Positions 54,418 through 63,406 of a stretch of DNA of 64,000 nucleotides are shown piece by piece. The stretch lies in contig NZ_BMQK01000006.1 in the NCBI RefSeq assembly GCF_014648075.1, positions 124,001-188,000 on the forward strand. Reading direction: 5' to 3'. The DNA is from Streptomyces ruber (GTDB lineage: Bacteria > Actinomycetota > Actinomycetes > Streptomycetales > Streptomycetaceae). The position numbers and the translations under genes are program-made. Each line of letters opens with the position of its first letter. Position 1 is the first letter of the stretch. Under the pieces are notes generated by a model. The model had not been told where the DNA came from. It searched no databases and was given only the letters and a program-made list of their open reading frames with translations.

Positions 54418-55172
54418 CGGGCCGCCGCCGGACGCGGCCGCAGGCCCTGCATGCCGCCGTCGACCGCGAGGGACGTACCGGTGGTGGCGCCGGACAGCGG
54501 GCTCGCGAGGTAGGCGATCGCGCCCGCCACCTCCTCGGCCGTGACCAGGCGGCCGGTGGGCTGGCGGGCCTCCAGCGCGGCGCGTTCGGCGGCGGGGTCG
54601 GCGGCCGCGTCCAGCAGCCGGCCGATCCACGGGGTGTCCGCGGTGCCGGGGTTGACGCAGTTGACGCGGATGCCCTCATGGAGGTGGTCGGTGGCCATGG
54701 CGAGGGTGAGCGAGTGCACCGCCCCCTTCGTCGCGCTGTAGAGGGCGCGCCGCGGCAGGCCGGCGGTGGCCGCGACGGAGCAGGTGTTGACGATCGCCGC
54801 GTGCGCGGACCGGCGCAGGAGCGGCAGACAGGCGCGGGCCGTGCGGACCATGCCGAGGACGTTGACGTCGAAGACGTGGTGCCACTCGGCGTCGGCGTTG
54901 TCCTCGACGGTGCCCTGCGCGCCCACCCCGGCGTTGTTGACCAGGACGTCCAGCCCGCCGAGGTCGGTGCCGGCGGCGGTCACCGCCGCGCGCACCGAGG
55001 TGTCGTCGGTGACGTCGGCACGGTACGCGAGCAGCGGCGCGTCCACCGGAGACGGGTCCAGGTCGAGGACGGCCACCCGGGCACCGCGGGCGGCCAGCAG
55101 TTCCGCGGCGGCCCGCCCGATGCCGGAGGCACCGCCCGTCACCAGGGCCCTCAGCCCCTCGAAGTCGCTCAT
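54414..55172 (-). CDS. SDR oxidoreductase, 2-keto-3-deoxy-L-fuconate dehydrogenase-like
   Basis: A 252-residue SDR: TGGASGIG, NNAGVG and YSATKGAVH with catalytic Tyr and Lys, Asp after strand 2 for NAD (VLDLDPS). Placed between the fuconate-type dehydratase (ATGA overlap) and the aldo/keto reductase, it most likely oxidises 2-keto-3-deoxy-L-fuconate. The function is context-based. Confidence 0.88.
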   Translation of the reverse strand: MSDFEGLRALVTGGASGIGRAAAELLAARGARVAVLDLDPSPVDAPLLAYRADVTDDTSVRAAVTAAGTDLGGLDVLVNNAGVGAQGTVEDNADAEWHHVFDVNVLGMVRTARACLPLLRRSAHAAIVNTCSVAATAGLPRRALYSATKGAVHSLTLAMATDHLHEGIRVNCVNPGTADTPWIGRLLDAAADPAAERAALEARQPTGRLVTAEEVAGAIAYLASPLSGATTGTSLAVDGGMQGLRPRPAAAR

Positions 55173-56515
55173 ACCGCGTGCCCCCTCCGGGTCTCGGCGT
55201 CGGCGGCCCAGAAGGTCCCGCCCGGGTACGTGTACTCCGCGACGGACTCCGGCCGCATGGTGGCGGAGAAGCCCGGCGCGGTGGGTGCGGTGTAGTGGCC
55301 GTCGCGGACCACGACCGGGTCGGTGAAGTGCTCGTGCAGGTGGTCGACGTACTCGACGACCCGGTCCTCGGTGGTCCCGGACAGCGCCACGTAGTCGAAC
55401 ATGGCCAGGTGCTGGACGAGTTCGCACAGCCCCACCCCGCCCGCGTGCGGGCAGACCGGCACCCCGAACTTGGCGGCGAGCAGCAGGATCGCCAGGTTCT
55501 CGTTGACCCCGCCGACGCGGGCCGCGTCGATCTGCAGCACGTCCAGGGCACCGGCCTGCAGGAGCTGCTTGAACACGACGCGGTTCTGGACGTGTTCGCC
55601 GGTGGCGACCCGGACGGGGGCGACGGCCTCGCGGATCGCTGCGTGCCCGAGCACGTCGTCGGGGCTGGTGGGCTCCTCGATCCAGTACGGCTGGAACTCG
55701 GCGAGGGCCCTCACCCAGCGGATCGCCTCGGCCACGTCCCAGCGCTGGTTGGCGTCGACGGCGATGCGGACGCCGGGGCCGACCACGGAGCGGGCGACGC
55801 GGCAGCGCCGTACGTCGTCGGCGAGGTCGGCGCCGACCTTCAGCTTGATCTGGGTGAAGCCGTCGGCGACGGCCCGGGCGGCCAGCCGGGCGAGCTTGTC
55901 GTCGCCGTAGCCGAGCCACCCGGGGGAGGTCGTGTAGGCGGGGTAGCCGCGCTCCAGCAGCCGGGCCGTGCGCTCCCCGGCGCCGTCCCTGCCCCGCCGC
56001 AGCAGTTCCAGCGCCTCGCCGGGGGTGAGCGCGTCGGTGAGGTACCGGAAGTCGGTCTGGTGGACGAGCCACTCGGGGTCGGCGTCGGCCAGCAGCCGCC
56101 ACAGGGGTTTCCCGGCGCGCTGGGCGGCGAGGTCCCAGACGGCGTTGACGACCGCGCCGATCGCCATGTGCATCACGCCCTTCTCCGGTCCGAGCCAGCG
56201 CAGCTGGCTGTCGCCGGTGAGGTCCCGGTACAGGGCGCCGGGGTCCGCGCACAGTGCGTCGACGGACCGGCCGGTCACCTGGGCGCGCAGCGCGTCGATC
56301 GCCGCGACCTGCACGTCGTTGCCCCGTCCGATGGTGAACACGAAGCCGTGTCCCTCGGGTCCGCCGTCGGCGTCGGCGTCGGTGCGCAGGACGACGTACG
56401 CGGCCGAGTAGTCGGGGTCGGGGTTCATCGCGTCGGAGCCGTCGAGCTCGCGCGAGGTCGGGAACCGGATGTCGTAGGTGTCGACCGCGGTGACACGGGC
56501 GGGCGTCGGAGGCAC
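55169..56515 (-). CDS. L-fuconate dehydratase-like enolase superfamily enzyme
   Basis: A 448-residue enolase-superfamily enzyme of mandelate racemase type. Catalytic features: KLKVG (KxK), VDANQRWD, EEPTSPDD, the Glu in ATGEHVQNRV and the base in CPHAGGVGL. Length and the stretch GRGNDVQVAAIDALR fit L-fuconate dehydratase. The start is the GTG at 56515 with GAAAGG upstream; the reading frame runs further left-to-right in the plus sense but lacks a better start. First gene of the operon, divergent from a FadR-type regulator. Confidence 0.88.
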   Translation of the reverse strand: MPPTPARVTAVDTYDIRFPTSRELDGSDAMNPDPDYSAAYVVLRTDADADGGPEGHGFVFTIGRGNDVQVAAIDALRAQVTGRSVDALCADPGALYRDLTGDSQLRWLGPEKGVMHMAIGAVVNAVWDLAAQRAGKPLWRLLADADPEWLVHQTDFRYLTDALTPGEALELLRRGRDGAGERTARLLERGYPAYTTSPGWLGYGDDKLARLAARAVADGFTQIKLKVGADLADDVRRCRVARSVVGPGVRIAVDANQRWDVAEAIRWVRALAEFQPYWIEEPTSPDDVLGHAAIREAVAPVRVATGEHVQNRVVFKQLLQAGALDVLQIDAARVGGVNENLAILLLAAKFGVPVCPHAGGVGLCELVQHLAMFDYVALSGTTEDRVVEYVDHLHEHFTDPVVVRDGHYTAPTAPGFSATMRPESVAEYTYPGGTFWAADAETRRGHAV

Positions 56516-56570
56516 GGCGGGCCTTTCGGTCGGTGCTGCATCGGTGACGGGCCGGACGTGAGCTGACGCA

Positions 56571-56585
56571 TACTTATCAGACCAC
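56571..56585. promoter_or_regulatory. Weak second GntR-like site
   Basis: TTATCAGACCA has half of the TNGTNNNACNA FadR-type pattern and lies in the promoter region of the dehydratase gene. Confidence 0.3.
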
Positions 56586-56657
56586 TTGGCCGTCACGACA
56601 CCCTTCGGCGGGGACAGGCGTCGGATTCCCCCGGCTGATCCCCGGCTGTGAGGCGGA

Positions 56658-56670
56658 GTGGTCGGACCAC
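56658..56670. promoter_or_regulatory. Candidate FadR-type GntR operator
   Basis: GTGGTCGGACCAC is a perfect 13-bp palindrome of the TGGTC-N-GACCA type bound by FadR-subfamily regulators, 51 bp before the regulator gene. Confidence 0.6.
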
Positions 56671-56720
56671 AGGTGTTGGCGTCGTTGCACTGCGGCGCAT
56701 CCGGTGAGCGAAGGAGCGGC

Positions 56721-57422
56721 GTGGACGAGACAGTCCCGCGGAAGGGCACCGTGACCCAGCGGGCCATCGAGCGGATCAAGGCGATGATCGCCGAGGGCCT
56801 GCTGGAGCCCGGTCAGCGGCTGCCGACCGAACGGGAGCTGGCGGCGCAGCTCGGTATCTCCCGCAGCTCGATGCGGGAGGCGATCCGCGCCCTCACGGTC
56901 CTCGGGGTGCTCCAGGCGCGGCACGGGTCGGGCATCTACGTGACCCGGCTGGAAGCGGGCGACCTGCTGGAGACGTTCGGTGTGGTGGCCGACCTGTCCC
57001 GCGGGCCCCGTCTGGTCGAACTGCTGGAGGTGCGCCGCGTCCTGGAGTCGACGGCGACCGCGCTGGCCGCGGCCCGCATCACGGACGACCGGCTCGCGGC
57101 GGTGGAGGGGCATCTGGCGGCGATGAACGCCACGGACGACCCCGAGGAGATACTCGCTCACGACCTCGCCTTCCACCGGGAGATCACCGCCGCCGCGGGC
57201 AACGGGACCATGGCGGCGATCCTCGACGGCCTCTCCTCCCGCACGTTCCGTGCCCGGGTCCGGCGCGGTCACCAGGAGGAGGGCGCCTTCGCCCGCACCC
57301 GCCGCGAGCACGCGGCCATTTACCGCGCCCTGGCCGCCCGTGACCCGGAGGCGGCCCGCGCGGCGGCGGCCGCGCACGTGGGCGAGGTGGAGGAGTGGCT
57401 GCGGACGCAGCTCGGCGGCTGA
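56721..57422 (+). CDS. FadR-subfamily GntR transcriptional regulator
   Basis: A 233-residue regulator: winged helix ERELAAQLGISRSSMREAIR with HGSGIYV wing, then the all-helical FCD domain with metal-type residues (EVRRVLES, HDLAFHREI, EHAAIYRAL). GTG at 56721 has AAGGAG. It is divergent from the fuconate operon, and the operator between them indicates local control, with a sugar acid as likely effector. Confidence 0.92.
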   Translation: MDETVPRKGTVTQRAIERIKAMIAEGLLEPGQRLPTERELAAQLGISRSSMREAIRALTVLGVLQARHGSGIYVTRLEAGDLLETFGVVADLSRGPRLVELLEVRRVLESTATALAAARITDDRLAAVEGHLAAMNATDDPEEILAHDLAFHREITAAAGNGTMAAILDGLSSRTFRARVRRGHQEEGAFARTRREHAAIYRALAARDPEAARAAAAAHVGEVEEWLRTQLGG

Positions 57423-57425
57423 CCG

Positions 57426-60400
57426 CTACGCCCGACGCCGCAGCCGCAGCGTCATCAGCTCGAACGGGCGCAGCCGTACGGCGATCCGCCCGCCGTCCGC
57501 TTCCGGCGCCGCGGCGTCCGGCAGCGGGCGTTCGAGCAGGTCGGTCACCGTGACGCCGGCGACCTCGAACCCGGCCGTGAGCGTGGCCCGGACCCGGCCG
57601 CCGTGGGCCTCGTGGAAGCGGACGACCACGTCACCGCTGCCGTCGTCGGCGAGCTTGACCGCCGTGATCACGACCGCGTCCCGGTCGGCCGTCACCAGCG
57701 GAGCGACCTCGGCGGCGCCCGTCACCCGCCGCTCCGGCAGGTTGATCCGCCAGCCCTCGCGCACCGCGTCCCCGATGCCCGCGCCCGGGAGCAGCGCGTG
57801 CCGGAAGCGGTGTGCGCCCTGGTCGGTTTCGGGGTCGGGGAAACGCGGGGCGCGCAGCAACGACACGCGCACGGTGGTGGTCGTGCCCCGGTCGGCGTGG
57901 CCGCCGCCGCTGCATACCGTACGGGTCACGTCCTGCCCGTACGTCGAGTCGTTCACGATCGCGGCGCCCCAGCCGGCCTCCTCGACGTGCACGAAGCGGT
58001 GCGCGCACGTCTCGAAGCGGGCGGCCTCCCAGGAGGTGTTGGTGTGCGTGGGCCGGTGGACGTGCCCGAACTGGGTCTCGGACGCGTACCGCTCGGCGTG
58101 CACGTCGAGCGGGAAGGCGAGCTTGAGGAACTTCTCCGTCTCGTGCCAGTCGACCTCGGTGTCGATCACGAGCCGTTTCTCCCCCGGCGGCAGCGACAGC
58201 ACCTGGGTGACGTGCGACGCGCCGAAGGACCGTACGACACGGACCGAGGCGCCGTCCTCCCCGGGCACGACCCGCTCGGCGTCGGTCAGGTCGGTGACCG
58301 TGTTGCGGTAGAACTCGTCGACGTCCCAGGCGTCCCACTTGTTGGGGAGGTCGGGGTGGAGCTGGAGGAGGTTCGCGGCCCGGCCCGGGGCGATCGCCTC
58401 GCGGTCGGCCCCGATGTCGTGGGCGGAGACCACGAGGCCGTTGCCGTCGATCTCGATCCGCAGCAGACCGTTGTCCAGGACGAATCCGCCGCCGTCACGC
58501 GCCGCGCGTGACGTCTCCCCCCGCACGACCGGCGTGCCCGCGCCGCCCGCGGGGACGCCGTTCCTCGGGTGCGGGGCCGCGTTGAAGACGAGTTCCGCCG
58601 TGCCGTCACCGGCCAGGGCGCGCTGCGCGGCGCCGATGACCTCCTCCAGCTCACCCGCCAGCCGCGCGTACGTCCGCCGGGCCTCGCGGTGCACCCACGC
58701 GATGGACGAGCCGGGCAGGATGTCGTGGAACTGGTGCAGCAGCACCGTCTTCCAGATGCGGTCCAGGTCCTCGTACGGGTAGGGGAACCCGGTGCGGACG
58801 GCCGCGGTGGCCGCCCACAGCTCCGCCTCCCGCAGCAGGTGCTCGCTGCGCCGGTTGCCCTGCTTGGTCCGGGCCTGGCTGGTGAGGGTGGCGCGGTGCA
58901 GTTCGAGGTACAGCTCGCCCACCCACACGGGCGGCTCCGGGTATTCCGCCTCGGCCTTGTCGAAGAAGGCGCGCGGGGTCTCCCACACGACCGTCGGCGA
59001 GCCCTCCAGGTCACGCACCCTGGCCGCCTTCGCGACCATCTCGCGGGTCGTGCCGCCGCCCCCGTCGCCGTAGCCGGTGGGGGCGAGGGAGTGCCGGGCC
59101 CGGCCCTTGTCGCGGAAGTTGCGGGCGGCGTGCGCGAGTTCGCCGCCGTGCATGGCGCAGTTGTAGGTGTCGACGGGCGGGAAGTGGGTGAAGATCCGGG
59201 TGCCGTCGATGCCCTCCCAGCGGAATGTGTGGTGGGGGAACGTGTTCGTGCGCGACCAGGAGATCTTCTGGGTGAGCAGCCGGGTCGAGCCGGCCGCCCG
59301 GATGATCTGCGGGAGCCCGGCGGCGAAACCGAAGGTGTCGGGCAGCCACGCCTCGTCGTTCTCGATGCCGAACTCGTCGAGGAAGAACCGCTTGCCGTGC
59401 ACGAACTGCCGGGCCATCGCCTCGGAGCCCGGCATGTTGGTGTCCGACTCCACCCACATGCCGCCCGCGGGCACGAACCGCCCGTCGGCGACGGCCTTCT
59501 TCGCCCGCGCCCACACCTCGGGCCGGTGCTCCTTCACCCAGGCCCACTGCTGGGCCTGCGACATGGCGAACACGAACTCCGGCTCGTCCGCCAGCAACGC
59601 GGTCATGTTCGCCGTCGTACGGGCCACCTTGCGCACCGTCTCGCGCAGCGGCCACAGCCAGGCCGAGTCGATGTGCGCGTGGCCGACGGCGCTGATCCGG
59701 TGCGCGGAGGGGACGGCGGGCCGCGCCAGCACACCGGTGAGCGGCTCGCGCGCGCGGGCCGCCGTGCCGTTCACGTCCTGGAGGTCGAGTGCGTCCAGGG
59801 CCCGGTCGACCGCCCGCACGATGTCCCAGCGGCGTGCCGACTCCTCCGGCAGCTCGGCCATCAGCTCGCCGAGCACCTCCAGGTCGAGCAGGAGGTGCCA
59901 CACGGTCTCGTCGAACACGGCGAGGTCCATGCGCCCGAGCCGGTACAGCGGATCGCTGCCCGCGGTCTCCTTGTCCCCGAGCCGGGTGGGCCGGAAGGGG
60001 CGACTGCCGAAGATCACGGGGTTGGAGGCGGCCTCGATGTGCAGGCGGACCTCCTCGCCGCCCGCGACGGGGGCGCCGATGCGCACCCACTGGTTGCGCG
60101 GGTGCAGGCCCTTCACCGGGGTGCCGTCGGGCCGGTACACCAGGCCCTCGCACTGGAAGCCGGTCATGCCGCCGTCGAAGCCGAGGTCGAGCAGCGCCTC
60201 GACGGTCCGGCCGGCCCAGGTCCCCGGGACGGTGCCGGTGACCCGGAACCAGCTGGTGCCCCACGGCGCGCCCCAGCGGGCGCCCGCCCCGACCGGCCCG
60301 GGCGCCGCCGCGAGGCCCTCGGCGACCGGCACCGGCTCGCCGGGCGCGTGCCACACGGCGACCTCCAGCGGCACGGACTCCGGGTACACGGCGGGGCGGA

Positions 60401-60458
60401 CACGCTCGTCGAGGACGCGTCCCAGACGGGCTTCGACCAGGCTGCGGTCGTCATGCAT
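57426..60458 (-). CDS. Glycoside hydrolase family 38 alpha-mannosidase
   Basis: A 1010-residue intracellular enzyme (no signal). The metal-binding HAHID (His260 to Asp264) and the nucleophile Asp339 in WVESDTNMPGSE are clear; PDTFGF, a C-terminal beta-rich domain and the Ig-like end RPFELMTLRLRRR complete the GH38 layout. It hydrolyses alpha-mannosides. It ends 3 bp from the convergent GntR regulator, and its 5' end lies 115 bp from the truncated NRPS, so it is not part of that operon. Confidence 0.94.
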   Translation of the reverse strand: MHDDRSLVEARLGRVLDERVRPAVYPESVPLEVAVWHAPGEPVPVAEGLAAAPGPVGAGARWGAPWGTSWFRVTGTVPGTWAGRTVEALLDLGFDGGMTGFQCEGLVYRPDGTPVKGLHPRNQWVRIGAPVAGGEEVRLHIEAASNPVIFGSRPFRPTRLGDKETAGSDPLYRLGRMDLAVFDETVWHLLLDLEVLGELMAELPEESARRWDIVRAVDRALDALDLQDVNGTAARAREPLTGVLARPAVPSAHRISAVGHAHIDSAWLWPLRETVRKVARTTANMTALLADEPEFVFAMSQAQQWAWVKEHRPEVWARAKKAVADGRFVPAGGMWVESDTNMPGSEAMARQFVHGKRFFLDEFGIENDEAWLPDTFGFAAGLPQIIRAAGSTRLLTQKISWSRTNTFPHHTFRWEGIDGTRIFTHFPPVDTYNCAMHGGELAHAARNFRDKGRARHSLAPTGYGDGGGGTTREMVAKAARVRDLEGSPTVVWETPRAFFDKAEAEYPEPPVWVGELYLELHRATLTSQARTKQGNRRSEHLLREAELWAATAAVRTGFPYPYEDLDRIWKTVLLHQFHDILPGSSIAWVHREARRTYARLAGELEEVIGAAQRALAGDGTAELVFNAAPHPRNGVPAGGAGTPVVRGETSRAARDGGGFVLDNGLLRIEIDGNGLVVSAHDIGADREAIAPGRAANLLQLHPDLPNKWDAWDVDEFYRNTVTDLTDAERVVPGEDGASVRVVRSFGASHVTQVLSLPPGEKRLVIDTEVDWHETEKFLKLAFPLDVHAERYASETQFGHVHRPTHTNTSWEAARFETCAHRFVHVEEAGWGAAIVNDSTYGQDVTRTVCSGGGHADRGTTTTVRVSLLRAPRFPDPETDQGAHRFRHALLPGAGIGDAVREGWRINLPERRVTGAAEVAPLVTADRDAVVITAVKLADDGSGDVVVRFHEAHGGRVRATLTAGFEVAGVTVTDLLERPLPDAAAPEADGGRIAVRLRPFELMTLRLRRRA

Positions 60459-60573
60459 GCGGGTGCTCCCTAACGGTCGCGGACGGGGAGGCGGTACCGG
60501 GCACGGGCGCCGCGGCGCCCGGCCAGGTGTAGAGCTCCCCCGCGGCACGCGGCCCGAACCGCGCCCGCCGCCG

Positions 60574-62523
60574 TCAGCGCGACGGGCGGGCGACCGCCGG
60601 GTACGGGACGACGGTCCCCGTGGGACCGCCGGAGGCCGCGGAGGCCGCCCGGGCGTGGATGACGCGGGCGCGGTGCCGTTGCGCGAAGGCGTGCGGAGGG
60701 TCGGCGGACGGCGGGTCGGGCAGGCCGGTCGCGTCCAGCAGCAGGCGGGGGTGTGCGGTGTCCGGCAGCCGGGCGGCGGTGGCCGAGTCGGTGAGGACGC
60801 ACACCGGTCCGGCGTCGTCGAGCAGGCGGGCGAGCCGCTGCGCCGGGTACTCCGGGTCGAGCGGCAGACAGGCGCCGCCCGCCTTCAGGACGGCCAGGAC
60901 GCCCAGGATCAGCGGGACCGAACGCGGCAGCGCCAGGGCGACGAGGTCGCCGGTGCCGACCCCCCGGGCGGCCAGCCGGCGGGCCAGCCGGTGGGACCGC
61001 TCGGCGAGTTCCGCGTACGTCAGGGTCAGATCGGCGTGCACCAGGGCGGGCGCGTCGGGGGTGCGCCGGGCGCCGGCGTCGACCGGGCCGATGCGCGTGA
61101 CGGCGGCGATGTCCCCGGGGTTTCCACCCCTGTTCACGTCCCCGTTCCCGTCCCCGTTCACGTCCCCGTTCCCGTCCCTGTTCTGGTGCGCGCTCCCGTC
61201 CCCGTCGGGGGTGCCGAGCCGGGAGAGGGGTGCGTGCGGGTCGCAGTGGGCGATCCGGGTCAGCAGGGCGAGGAACTCCTCCTGGTGGGCGCCGAGTTCG
61301 TCACCGGTGCGGAGGGCGGGGTGGGCGTCGTGGTCGATGCGCAGGCCCCGGCCGTCGGCCCGGTCGTAGACGTGGACGGTGAGGTCCTTGGTCGGCCCGG
61401 CGGACAGGTTGTGCGGGACGGCGGGGGCGCCGGCGAAGGAGAGTCCGTAGTCGAACGGCATCACGTTGAAGAGCGGCCCGACGGGCGGGGGGCCCTCGTC
61501 GCCGAGGCCCAGGTCGCGCCGGAGGTGGTGGAAGGGGTAGCGCTGGTGGCGCCGCGCGGCGCGCAGTCCCAGCACGGTCTGCCGGGTCAGGGTGGCGAAG
61601 GTGAGGGCGGGGGTGACCTCCAGCCGCAGCGGCAGGATGTTCCGCACCATGCCGGGCACCCGCAGCGCCACGGAACCGAGCCGGCACATCAGGGGCAGGC
61701 CGAGCACCACGTCGGAGTCCTCGGTGACCCGGGAGACGTAGAGGGCCTGCGCGGCGATCAGCACCTCGGCCCAGGTGGCGCGCAGTTCACCGGCGAGGGC
61801 GCGCAGCCGCGCGGTGACGTCGTCCGGTACGCGGGCGCCCCGGCGCAGGGAGGTGCGGGAGGGCCGCGCGTACCGTCCGGCCGCGGTGGGCGCCGCGGGG
61901 CGGTCGGCGAGCGCCTGGATCCAGTGGGCGCGGTCGATGCCGTACTGCTCGGAGGAACGGTAGGCGAGGTCGTCGGCGACCAGGTCGGCGAGGCGGCCGA
62001 ACGGGTTCGGGCCCGGCCCGCGCCCCGCCGCGAGCGCCGAGTAGACCTCGGCGGTGCGGCGGGCGAGCAGCGAGTAGCCGAACCCGTCCATGACGAGGTG
62101 GTGCACGCACTGGTACCAGAGCCAGCGCGCTTCGCCGACCCGCAGCAGCGCGTGCCGGAAGGGCGGGCCGGCGGCGAGGTCGAAGGGACGGTCCAGGTCC
62201 CGTTCCATCCAGGCGAGCGCGGCGGCGTCCGGGTCGGCCTCGCCACGCAGGTCCGCGGTGCGCAGCGGGAAGTCACCGGCGGACAGGGGGACCGTGAACT
62301 GCCGCGGCCCGTCCGGGGTGTCGACGATCCGCGTGCGCAGCGCCTCCGCGTCGTCGGCCGTGCGGCGCAGGGCCCGGGCGAGCAGCCCGGGCCGCACCTC
62401 GCCGTGGATCTCCAGGTACTCGGCGAGGTTCAGGGCGGTGCCGGACGGGTCGAGGGAGTGCAGGTTCCACACGCCGGCCTGGGCGGCGGTCAGGGGCAGT
62501 CCCCGCTCGGGCGCGGCGGTCAC
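60574..62523 (-). CDS. Truncated NRPS: condensation domain plus partial adenylation domain
   Basis: A 649-residue fragment. The condensation domain (10-440) has the active site HHLVMDG at 141-147. After an Asn/Asp/Gly linker (445-468) the adenylation domain starts (A1 LTYAELAERS 501-510, A2 LKAGGACLPLDP 546-557) but A3 is degenerate (SGGPTGT at 631-637, without the Lys) and the frame ends at 649, so A4-A10 and the carrier domain are missing. No remainder is visible before the mannosidase. The GTG start overlaps the aryl carrier gene stop. It looks like a decayed DhbF/EntF-type gene; the condensation domain may still be functional. Confidence 0.85.
   Translation of the reverse strand: MTAAPERGLPLTAAQAGVWNLHSLDPSGTALNLAEYLEIHGEVRPGLLARALRRTADDAEALRTRIVDTPDGPRQFTVPLSAGDFPLRTADLRGEADPDAAALAWMERDLDRPFDLAAGPPFRHALLRVGEARWLWYQCVHHLVMDGFGYSLLARRTAEVYSALAAGRGPGPNPFGRLADLVADDLAYRSSEQYGIDRAHWIQALADRPAAPTAAGRYARPSRTSLRRGARVPDDVTARLRALAGELRATWAEVLIAAQALYVSRVTEDSDVVLGLPLMCRLGSVALRVPGMVRNILPLRLEVTPALTFATLTRQTVLGLRAARRHQRYPFHHLRRDLGLGDEGPPPVGPLFNVMPFDYGLSFAGAPAVPHNLSAGPTKDLTVHVYDRADGRGLRIDHDAHPALRTGDELGAHQEEFLALLTRIAHCDPHAPLSRLGTPDGDGSAHQNRDGNGDVNGDGNGDVNRGGNPGDIAAVTRIGPVDAGARRTPDAPALVHADLTLTYAELAERSHRLARRLAARGVGTGDLVALALPRSVPLILGVLAVLKAGGACLPLDPEYPAQRLARLLDDAGPVCVLTDSATAARLPDTAHPRLLLDATGLPDPPSADPPHAFAQRHRARVIHARAASAASGGPTGTVVPYPAVARPSR
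61132..61179. repeat. 24-bp tandem repeat in the NRPS linker
   Basis: Two 24-bp units (first bases GTTCACGTCCCCGTTCCCGT) code for the Asn-Gly-Asp linker; one base differs in the second. Confidence 0.85.
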
Positions 62524-62750
62524 TGCCGCACCCCGAGCAGCGGGACCCAGGCATCGATGGCGGGCCGGTCGGCGAGGTCGACGAAGGAGACGTCGACACC
62601 GTGCTCGCGCCGCCACCGTTCGACGAGGTCGATCAGCCGGACGGAGTCGAGGCCGTAGTCGACCAGGTCGTCGGCGGCGGGGATGTCGAGGGGATCCTCC
62701 CCCAGCACGTCCGCGACGTCCTCACGTATGCGCTGCACGGTCAGTGTCAT
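62520..62750 (-). CDS. Aryl carrier protein (isochorismatase-type ArCP)
   Basis: A 76-residue stand-alone carrier protein. Ser36 in DYGLDSVRLIDLVERW is the phosphopantetheine site. The end VDVSFVDLADRPAIDAWVPLL matches the C-terminal carrier of EntB/DhbB, which holds dihydroxybenzoate. The isochorismatase part is absent. It feeds the coupled condensation domain; with no dhbACE genes here, it is probably a relic or relies on another locus. Confidence 0.88.
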   Translation of the reverse strand: MTLTVQRIREDVADVLGEDPLDIPAADDLVDYGLDSVRLIDLVERWRREHGVDVSFVDLADRPAIDAWVPLLGVRQ

Positions 62751-63406
62751 GGTCGGTTCCCCCTGGGAGACGGTTCGGCTGTCGTGATGCGGCGCGCGGC
62801 CCTGGACGTCCCGTGCCGGGAGGTCGTCGGGTCGGGGTCGCCCTCTCGACGTGCGACCGGTGGGCGGTGGTCGCGACGTGCGCCTCACCGGTCGGCCGGG
62901 GCCCCCGGGAGTCCGTCTGCGGCTCGTGTCGGGCGGGGGTGCGGCCACCGGGCGGCGCGGAGGGACGACGGGGCACCGCGCCCGCGCGTCCGGGATGCGC
63001 CGGCGGGGGCGGCGGCCGGGCGGAAGCCCTCCGCGCCGGCCCGGGCGTGCGGGCCGGCGTCCCGGTGGCGCGTACTCCGGTACCGCCCGTGGCTCGTGTC
63101 TCGTGGACCGTGGTCACCTGGGGTCTCCGGGGCGGTTCGCCGGTACCGCGGGTACCGGTGCCGATGGGTTCGAGCGGTGCGGGTCGGCCGGGTACGGCGC
63201 CGGAGCGAAAGGGTACTGGGGCCGGTCCCCCGGCCGGAAGGGGCCCTGGGCCGTACGGTCCGCGACGTGCGTGCGAAAACCGCCGTCCGGCACGCTCACG
63301 GCGTGCGGCGGCGGTTCCGCGGGAGTGGTGCGGCCGGGCGCTGCCACGGGCGCCCGGCGGGAGTGTGGCCCGGCCCGAGTGCGGGGGGTGTCCTCGGGCC
63401 GGGCGT
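62751..63406. other. 656-bp region without a recognisable gene
   Basis: Open frames exist in all directions but none has sensible composition, a ribosome site or a known motif. It may be eroded DNA of the lost siderophore cluster. The right end must hold the terminator of the DUF3291 gene; no strong stem stands out. Confidence 0.6.

Noticed and set aside
61132..61179. Possible calcium-binding repeats in the NRPS linker
   Set aside because: Only a 24-bp DNA repeat encoding Asn/Gly/Asp; too short for a calcium-binding fold, so treated as a linker.
59167..62658. 1163-codon plus-strand open frame opposite the mannosidase and NRPS genes
   Set aside because: It is antisense to two well-supported genes, has Arg/Gly/Ser-rich composition without motifs, and arises from the codon bias of GC-rich DNA.
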